Below are positions 58,548-64,000 of a stretch of 64,000 nucleotides of DNA, piece after piece; the first letter of the stretch is position 1, and each line of letters opens with the position of its first letter. The notes beneath the pieces were generated by a model, which did no database searches, was not told where the DNA came from, and was given only the letters and a program-made list of their open reading frames with translations. The stretch comes from UBA11591 sp040220895 (GTDB lineage Bacteria; Bacteroidota; Bacteroidia; Flavobacteriales_E; Vicingaceae). The stretch covers positions 248,001-312,000 of the forward strand of contig JAVJVY010000020.1 in the NCBI GenBank assembly GCA_040220895.1, given 5' to 3'. A program made the position numbers and the translations under genes.

Positions 58548-61363
58548 TACTTACTCAGATAGAGATTTCGCTCACTGAACACTTCTCTGAAATATGGGTC
58601 TCTTAAATTATCTATAAATCTTATCGCTTCGCCTGTCGATTTCATTTCTGGGCCTAATTCCTTATTTACATGAGGAAATTTATCAAAAGAAAATACCGGA
58701 ATTTTAATGGCATAGCCTTTCTTTCTTGGATTGAAATTAAAATCTTTCACCTTTTTTTCACCAAGCATAACCTTGGTGGCATAATTCACATAAGGTTCAT
58801 CATAGGCCTTGGCAATGAAAGGAACGGTCCTAGATGCCCTGGGGTTTGCCTCAATGACAAACACTTGATTGTCCTTAATGGCAAACTGAATATTGATCAG
58901 ACCTACTGTTTTCAAGGCTAATGCAATTTTCCTGGTATAATCTTCGATTTGTTGAATGATCAGATCCCCTAAGTTATACGGAGGTAGAACGGCATAGGAG
59001 TCACCGGAATGGATTCCTGCTGGCTCTATGTGCTCCATAATCCCTATTATGTAAACGTCTTCACCATCACATATTGCATCAGCTTCGGCTTCGATCGCTC
59101 CAGATAAGAAGTGATCCAGAAGCACCTTGTTACCGGGCATATGCCTCCAAATTTCAACGACGTGTTTTTCCAATTCTTCTACATTCAGTACAATTTTCAT
59201 GCTTTGACCTCCTAATACATATGAAGGTCTTACCAGCAAAGGGAACCCAATTCTTTTACTTAACTCTATACCCGCGTCTGCATCTTCAATTGATCCGTAT
59301 TCCGGATATGGAATGCCGTTCTCTTTTAAAAGATCCGAAAATCGCCCCCTGTCCTCGGCCAGATTCAATGCCTCAAAACTGGTACCTATTATTTTTACTC
59401 CATAGCGATCCAATTTCTCGGCCAGCTTAAGAGCCGTTTGACCACCAAGTTGAACAATTACTCCGACCGGTTTTTCAAGCTTGATAATGTCGTAAATGTG
59501 TTCCCAAAACACTGGTTCAAAATAAAGCTTGTCAGCAGTATCAAAATCGGTTGAAACTGTTTCGGGATTACAATTGATCATAATTGTTTCATAACCCATT
59601 TCTTTAGCCGCAAGAACTCCGTGGACGCAGCAATAATCAAATTCTATTCCTTGACCTATTCTGTTTGGTCCGGAGCCGAGAACAATGATCTTTTTTCTAT
59701 CGCTGCAAAAAGACTCAGTCTGATCTTCAAAAGTTGAATAGAAATAGGGGGTTTGAGCCTCAAATTCCGCTGCACAGGTATCAACGATCTTGTATTTCCT
59801 CACTATGTCCATTTCAGTTCGTTTCTCATGAACTTCACTTTCGAGACAGCCCAATAAATGAGCGATCTGCCTGTCAGCATAACCCTTTTGTTTCAATTCA
59901 TACAGCAAATCCCGAGGAATATTTTCGGACGTATACTTTTTAACTTCGTTCTCAATCTGGACCAAAGAATCGATTTGATTAAGAAACCAGGGGTCAATGC
60001 GAGTAATTTTATGAACGGTCTTTAGAGGTATTCCAAGTTTTAACGCATCGTAAATGTAGAATAACCTATTCCAACTAGGATGTTCTAGCCCTGAAAGGAT
60101 TTGTTCCTGATCTCTTACTTCCTTGCCATCAGCTCCTAGTCCATTTCGTCCGATCTCCAGCGACTGGCAAGCCTTTTGAAGCGCCTCCTGAAAGCTTCTT
60201 CCGATTCCCATAACCTCACCAACAGATTTCATTTGCAGTCCAAGTTCTCTATCACTCCCGGCAAACTTGTCAAAATTCCACCGGGGAATTTTGACAATTA
60301 CATAATCCAAGGTGGGTTCAAAAAAAGCAGATGTGGTTTGGGTGATTTGATTTTTTAACTCATCGAGTGCATAACCTATGGCTAGTTTTGCAGCAATTTT
60401 GGCAATGGGATAACCCGTTGCTTTCGATGCCAACGCAGATGACCGTGAAACGCGTGGGTTAATTTCAACTGCAATAATGTCCTCGGCTTCGTCATTACTA
60501 ACAGCAAATTGTACATTACATCCGCCAGCAAAATCACCGATGGCCCTCATCATTTTAATGGCCATTGTTCGCATGCGTTGATACGTCTTATCAGAAAGGG
60601 TCATGGCCGGCGCCACGGTAATGGAATCCCCGGTGTGAATCCCCATGGGATCAAAATTCTCAATCGAACATATAATGATCACATTATCATTCCTGTCTCG
60701 GAGTAGCTCTAGTTCATATTCTTTCCAACCTATAACTGCTTTGTCGATAAGGACTTCATGCCTGGGAGAAGCATGTAAGCCCCGTGTAAGTAATTCGTCG
60801 AAGTCTTCCTTTTTATGCACGAATGATGCGCCTGTTCCTCCCAGCGTATAGGAAGGTCTGATGACCAAGGGAAAACCAATTTCTTGAGCGTATGACTTGC
60901 CTTCAAGAAAGGAGTTGGCAATTCTGGAAGGTGCAACGCCCACACCAATATCGACCATTAATTTTCTGAATGACTCCCTGTTTTCAGTTATTTCAATGGC
61001 GTCAATATCAACACCGATCATTCTCACGTTATGTTCTTTCCATAAACCAATTTCTTCGCATTCAATTGCCAGGTTCAACGCTGTTTGCCCTCCCATGGTG
61101 GGAAGCACGGCGTCAATGTCTTGTTCCTTTAATATTTCTTCAATTGAGGTTGAATTAAGGGGCTTTAGGAATATATGATCGGCTACAACCTTATCTGTCA
61201 TTATGGTGGCCGGGTTGGAATTAATCAAGGATACAGTAATGCCTTCCTCTCTTAAAGATCTTGAAGCTTGAGAACCAGAGTAATCAAATTCACAAGCTTG
61301 CCCTATGATAATTGGTCCACTTCCAATAATTAATACGTGCTTTATACTAGGATCTTTTGGCAT
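58547..61363 (-). CDS. carB: Carbamoyl-phosphate synthase large subunit (CarB)
   Basis: A 938-residue cytoplasmic enzyme making carbamoyl phosphate for pyrimidines and arginine. Two homologous ATP-grasp halves are visible: the first begins HVLIIGSGPIIIGQACEFDY and has PALRPS-type FPLVIRPSYTLGGTGA; the second begins KIIVLGSGPNRIGQGIEFDY near 570 with FPLLVRPSYVLGGQSMKIV. VEINPRVSRSSALASKATGY and IEANPRASRTVPFIAKAYDE are the catalytic Glu/Asn regions. The E. coli enzyme has 1,073 residues; this one ends right after KSTGEAIRFIDNLRDPYF, so the C-terminal MGS-like allosteric domain is missing, as is usual for this phylum. carA is not in the window. Confidence 0.96.
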   Translation of the reverse strand: MPKDPSIKHVLIIGSGPIIIGQACEFDYSGSQASRSLREEGITVSLINSNPATIMTDKVVADHIFLKPLNSTSIEEILKEQDIDAVLPTMGGQTALNLAIECEEIGLWKEHNVRMIGVDIDAIEITENRESFRKLMVDIGVGVAPSRIANSFLEGKSYAQEIGFPLVIRPSYTLGGTGASFVHKKEDFDELLTRGLHASPRHEVLIDKAVIGWKEYELELLRDRNDNVIIICSIENFDPMGIHTGDSITVAPAMTLSDKTYQRMRTMAIKMMRAIGDFAGGCNVQFAVSNDEAEDIIAVEINPRVSRSSALASKATGYPIAKIAAKLAIGYALDELKNQITQTTSAFFEPTLDYVIVKIPRWNFDKFAGSDRELGLQMKSVGEVMGIGRSFQEALQKACQSLEIGRNGLGADGKEVRDQEQILSGLEHPSWNRLFYIYDALKLGIPLKTVHKITRIDPWFLNQIDSLVQIENEVKKYTSENIPRDLLYELKQKGYADRQIAHLLGCLESEVHEKRTEMDIVRKYKIVDTCAAEFEAQTPYFYSTFEDQTESFCSDRKKIIVLGSGPNRIGQGIEFDYCCVHGVLAAKEMGYETIMINCNPETVSTDFDTADKLYFEPVFWEHIYDIIKLEKPVGVIVQLGGQTALKLAEKLDRYGVKIIGTSFEALNLAEDRGRFSDLLKENGIPYPEYGSIEDADAGIELSKRIGFPLLVRPSYVLGGQSMKIVLNVEELEKHVVEIWRHMPGNKVLLDHFLSGAIEAEADAICDGEDVYIIGIMEHIEPAGIHSGDSYAVLPPYNLGDLIIQQIEDYTRKIALALKTVGLINIQFAIKDNQVFVIEANPRASRTVPFIAKAYDEPYVNYATKVMLGEKKVKDFNFNPRKKGYAIKIPVFSFDKFPHVNKELGPEMKSTGEAIRFIDNLRDPYFREVFSERNLYLSK

Positions 61364-61438
61364 AGGGTAAACTATTGTGGATTTGTAATTTCATGGGCTG
61401 TGCGAATTTAGACAGAATTGAAGAAATTAGCCATTCAA

Positions 61439-62275
61439 ATGAGCGACCAAAGACCTAAAACTTTTCAACTTTCTTTCGCCAATTCGATATATCATGTTGA
61501 AAAGTATGGAACAGGTTCATCACACGTCTTGTTCTTTCATGGCTTTGGCCAACGCTGCGATGCTGTCAATAGGCTTCTGTCAGACGAACTTAGAAAAAAA
61601 TTCACCTTTCACAGCTTCGGGCTATTTTTCCATCAAAGTTCTTTGAATATCGAGTCAGAACCTATCCTTGACCCACAAGTATTTAAACGTGCTGTAAGCC
61701 AATATCTTGATAATCAGAATATCATAGAGGTGCATTTATGTGGATACAGTATTGGTAGTCGCCTTTGCTTTTCTCTTATAGATCATTTAAAGGTAAAGGG
61801 GCTAATCCTTTTTGCTCCGGATGGAATAACTTGGAATCCATGGTATTTAATATTCACCAAGGCTAACTTCATTCAGCAATTAATTTTATTAATGAATGAA
61901 AATAGAGTGATTAAAAAAATAATAGAGCAATCTCTCAAACTTTCTGGCTATTACTCCGAATATGAATTAAAGCTGATTAAATCGAACGCCGTTTCGGGTG
62001 AACGCTTGCGAAAGGTTTTTAGCGTTTGGAATTGTTATATGAAATTCAATAGGTCCTGGGCTAAAAATTATACACTTATCACTAAATTAGAGATCCCATT
62101 GCTACTGATCTTTGGAAAAAAGGATCGTATTGTAGGCAAAAGGGCCTTTATCAAAGCCAAGAAGTTTACAAGTCAGGTGATCCTGGCAGAAGAAGGCCAC
62201 GATCTTTTGAAAAATAAATATAGTAATGTTTTAAAGGACTTCCTCGAAGGATCGGGAAAGCACCTACCTTCTTAG
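61439..62275 (+). CDS. Alpha/beta hydrolase
   Basis: A 278-residue protein from the ATG giving MSDQRPKTFQLSFANSIYHV; an in-frame TTG at 61418 is the alternative. Family marks: oxyanion strand VLFFHGFGQRCDAVNRLL near 33, nucleophile elbow VHLCGYSIGSRLCFSLIDHL near 100 with G-x-S-x-G, acid Asp in LLIFGKKDRIVGKRA near 222 and His in EEGHDLLKN near 250. The lid is helical and Lys-rich. The substrate is unknown. It is divergent from carB (75 bases) and convergent with rpmH, whose 3' end it overlaps by 12 bases. Confidence 0.88.
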   Translation: MSDQRPKTFQLSFANSIYHVEKYGTGSSHVLFFHGFGQRCDAVNRLLSDELRKKFTFHSFGLFFHQSSLNIESEPILDPQVFKRAVSQYLDNQNIIEVHLCGYSIGSRLCFSLIDHLKVKGLILFAPDGITWNPWYLIFTKANFIQQLILLMNENRVIKKIIEQSLKLSGYYSEYELKLIKSNAVSGERLRKVFSVWNCYMKFNRSWAKNYTLITKLEIPLLLIFGKKDRIVGKRAFIKAKKFTSQVILAEEGHDLLKNKYSNVLKDFLEGSGKHLPS

Positions 62276-62422
62276 GTTACGTTCGTCAGAAACAGAAAGT
62301 TTTTTACGACCCTTAGCCCTTCTGCGCTTAAGCACCTTTTGACCGTTAGCAGAAGCCATGCGCTCTCTAAAGCCATGTTTGTTTTTTCTTTTTCGCTTTG
62401 AAGGTTGAAATGTGCGTTTCAT
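62264..62422 (-). CDS. rpmH: 50S ribosomal protein L34
   Basis: Read from the minus strand as 52 residues, MKRTFQPSKRKRKNKHGFRE then RMASANGQKVLKRRRAKGRK and KLSVSDERNLRR, stop. This is a complete and typical L34: very basic, with the invariant KRTFQPS start and the GFRxRM core. It is part of the large ribosomal subunit near the exit region. rnpA and dnaA are not seen next to it. The 3' end overlaps the hydrolase gene on the other strand by 12 bases. Confidence 0.97.
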   Translation of the reverse strand: MKRTFQPSKRKRKNKHGFRERMASANGQKVLKRRRAKGRKKLSVSDERNLRR

Positions 62423-62491
62423 TGAATCAATTCATTTATCTGCTCAGGGGGGCAAAAGTACAATTTTCTTTATTATATCAACATTTAATAT

Positions 62492-62521
62492 GAAAAAACA
62501 GGCAGCGCTGCTGCCTGTTTC
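62492..62521. terminator. Hairpin between the LytTR gene region and rpmH
   Basis: AAACAGGCAG / CTGCCTGTTT with a short GC loop, and a run of A on the left side that would be T on the minus transcript. It can terminate minus-strand transcription coming from the LytTR gene before rpmH. Confidence 0.75.
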
Positions 62522-62538
62522 ACTCCAGATTACCCTAT

Positions 62539-62626
62539 AGCCGTCGGTTAATCTACCAAAGCGGTAGTGCTAAAGTATATTCAAATACCAAGAATTACAA
62601 GCACTACTTTCTGAACGGCTGTTTTT
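62539..62626 (+). ncRNA. Candidate structured RNA
   Basis: On the plus strand, nested stems AGCCGT (62539-62544) / ACGGCT (62615-62620) and GTAGTGCT (62564-62571) / AGCACTAC (62600-62607) pair perfectly, with further small helices possible inside (GTAT / ATAC near 62575). The outer stem is followed by GTTTTT, as in an intrinsic terminator. No coding frame fits. It lies between the terminator above and the LytTR stop codon. It may be a small RNA or a structured 3' region of the LytTR message; no known RNA family is recognised. Confidence 0.35.
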
Positions 62627-62652
62627 AACTTATAAATGGATATAAAAATGCC

Positions 62653-63390
62653 CTATTTGAATTCAGACAAGAATGCTCTTCGCTTCGTCGAGGAAACTTG
62701 AATTTTATCACCGTTATTCAATACCACATATCCGCCCCCTTCTTTGCGAAATTCTTGCACCATGTGCAAGTTAATTAGATGACTTCGATGTACTCTGGCA
62801 AACATTTTTTTATTTAGGTTTTTGGCGAAATATCCAAGCGGTTTTGAAACTAGGAACGGCCTATCATTCGTGGTAAATATTGTCACATAACTCCCGTCAG
62901 CTTCCATTCGAATTACGTCTGAAACATTGATGAATTTAAATCCATCGGTCTGAGGAATGGTTATCTTGGCGTATTGAGAAGAAAGGTATTCAACCGTTTC
63001 ATCAGCAGGGTGAACTGCTCTTTTCTTTAATATCTTATTTCTGACCTTATCAAGTGCTAGGATTAAATCTTCCGGATCAACGGGTTTGAGTAGATAGTCT
63101 GTTGCTTCGTATTTAAAAGCGCGTAACGCGAATTCACTATGGGCAGTAACAAAAATAACCTCAACTTCCCTTCCATCTAATCCGTCCAGTAAATCAAAAC
63201 CGTCGTCAGAGGACATTTCTATATCCAGAAAAAGTAGGTCTGGGGATAACTCTTTTACCAAAGCTATACCTTCTTCTGCTGACTCACATTCACCAATTAC
63301 CTCAACATCTTTGGCGTATTCACCCAATAAATGTCGCATTCCAATTCTGGCAAGATGCTCATCATCTATTAAAATCGTTTTTATCTTCAT
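62653..63390 (-). CDS. LytTR-family response regulator
   Basis: A 245-residue protein. Receiver about 1-120: acidic pocket LIDDEHLARIG near 7, phospho-Asp in LLFLDIEMSSDDGFDLL near 56, Thr in FVTAHSEFALRAFKYEATDY near 82 and Lys in LLKPVDP near 103. LytTR DNA-binding domain about 140-245: FINVSDVIRMEADGSYVTIF near 150, FARVHRSHLINLHMVQEFRK near 200. Such regulators bind direct repeats in promoters and usually pair with a LytS/7TMR-type kinase, which is not in the window. It lies 111 bases after the OmpA-family gene on the same strand. Confidence 0.94.
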   Translation of the reverse strand: MKIKTILIDDEHLARIGMRHLLGEYAKDVEVIGECESAEEGIALVKELSPDLLFLDIEMSSDDGFDLLDGLDGREVEVIFVTAHSEFALRAFKYEATDYLLKPVDPEDLILALDKVRNKILKKRAVHPADETVEYLSSQYAKITIPQTDGFKFINVSDVIRMEADGSYVTIFTTNDRPFLVSKPLGYFAKNLNKKMFARVHRSHLINLHMVQEFRKEGGGYVVLNNGDKIQVSSTKRRAFLSEFK

Positions 63391-63501
63391 GATTCCTGAT
63401 CTAAGTTTTTGCTAAATAGACCGACGGCAATTAAGAATCAATGGAAATATAATGAATCCCCTTAAATTTACCAAAGAGAATTAAAGCACAGAAAACCCAA
63501 A

Positions 63502-64000
63502 TTAATTGGCAATGATCTCATACTCGGTGCGCCTGTTATTTTGACGACCCTCTTTGGAATCATTGGTACCTACGGGCCTTGAACTACCATATCCTTTTGC
63601 AACCAGTCGGTCCGAAGAGATACCTTTTGAGATCAAATATTGCTTCACGGCCCCTGCCCTTTCTTGAGAAAGCTTTTGATTCAGGGATTCCGATCCCGTA
63701 TTATCCGTATGACCCGACAATTCAATTTTTAGCCTTGGCACGGCGTTGAGTAGATCGATCAGGCGCTTGAGCTCTGCATTAGATTCTGATGTAATATCAG
63801 CCTTTCCAGTGGCGAAAAAAACGTTCCGTAGAGCGATTTTACTTCCAACGGCTATGTTTTTCATTTCAACATCTTTGTTCACCATGTTGAATTCACTGTA
63901 TTCGGGTAAGTTGAAATTCTCTGAATGGAACAAGTACCCTTCTTTATTAACAGATATGCCGTAGTTTCTTCCGGAAGGAAGCGACAACAAAAACTTACCG
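63502..64000 (-). CDS. OmpA-family C-terminal domain protein, 5' end outside window
   Basis: The frame runs past the right edge, so only the last 165 residues are seen. LPSGRNYGISVNKEGYLFHS followed by ENFNLPEY is a phrase typical of long Bacteroidota OmpA proteins that combine TPR or PD40 repeats with a carboxypeptidase-regulatory domain. The OmpA domain follows: LRNVFFATGKADITSESNAE, IELSGHTDNTGSESLNQKLS, RAGAVKQYLISKGISSDRLV and KGYGSSRPVGTND, with the Asp and Arg that bind peptidoglycan. The protein would anchor the outer membrane to the wall. A PorE-like role in T9SS is possible but cannot be judged from this part. Confidence 0.9.
   Translation of the reverse strand, partial: GKFLLSLPSGRNYGISVNKEGYLFHSENFNLPEYSEFNMVNKDVEMKNIAVGSKIALRNVFFATGKADITSESNAELKRLIDLLNAVPRLKIELSGHTDNTGSESLNQKLSQERAGAVKQYLISKGISSDRLVAKGYGSSRPVGTNDSKEGRQNNRRTEYEIIAN

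Noticed and set aside
60509..61178. Plus-strand frames within carB
   Set aside because: Antisense shadows of a well-conserved enzyme gene.

Overview
The window looks like chromosome of a Bacteroidota bacterium, probably a Flavobacteriales-like marine or environmental lineage. Evidence seen in the sequence: at least five proteins carry C-terminal type IX secretion (T9SS type A) sorting domains; there is an OMP_b-brl_3-type outer-membrane beta-barrel, a DUF4834-type small protein, a shortened CarB of the kind seen in this phylum, and intergenic palindromes typical of it. The exact genus cannot be read from the sequence.

Layout. 0-4 kb: 3' end of an outer-membrane receptor, two T9SS cargo proteins and menB (menaquinone synthesis). 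4.3-13 kb: a small membrane protein, a SulP anion transporter overlapping an MltF-type lytic transglycosylase, asnA, two small lipoproteins, a T9SS thioredoxin-like protein and a cold-shock protein. 12.6-18.1 kb: a GT39/ArnT-type glycosyltransferase divergent from a three-gene secreted operon (glycosidase-like barrel, alpha/alpha-toroid protein, propeller-like protein). 18.1-24.8 kb: an accessory segment framed by two copies of a 185-bp repeat. It holds a TPR hybrid histidine kinase with a suspect start, lipoprotein and T9SS genes, several gene remnants, and a frameshifted GIY-YIG gene that runs into tRNA-Arg. 24.8-29.5 kb: lpxD, a lone receiver, a REC-Crp/Fnr regulator and a PAS histidine kinase. 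29.6-38.9 kb: a complete curli-type amyloid locus on the minus strand (three large acidic curlin-repeat proteins, CsgE, a smaller curlin, CsgF, CsgG and a propeller lipoprotein). 39-40.2 kb: repeats, tRNA-Pro and tRNA-Ser. 40.3-42.3 kb: thiolase and an NlpC/P60 hydrolase. 42.3-58.3 kb: a surface-polysaccharide cluster (flippase, YfhO, two GT4 enzymes, heparinase-like protein, nucleotidyltransferase, two sulfotransferases, GNAT, LegC-type aminotransferase, SDR epimerase, deacetylase). 58.3-64 kb: DUF4834 protein, carB, an alpha/beta hydrolase, rpmH, a structured intergenic RNA candidate, a LytTR regulator and the end of an OmpA-family protein.

How it fits together. The curli block encodes its own fibre subunits and export pore. 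Two of the three large curlin genes share a 68-bp upstream module of three conserved blocks with identical spacing, which is the clearest regulatory signal in the window. The kinase and REC-Crp/Fnr genes next door are candidate regulators, by proximity only. The glycan cluster is read in the same direction as carB and is tightly packed with many short overlaps, which suggests one long operon. It holds part of an amino-sugar nucleotide route but not a full nonulosonate pathway. The most unusual items are the GIY-YIG/tRNA-Arg arrangement with a second tRNA fragment on its far side, the shared curlin promoter module, domain additions on CsgE and CsgG, and a secreted toroid protein carrying a DxDD-like motif.
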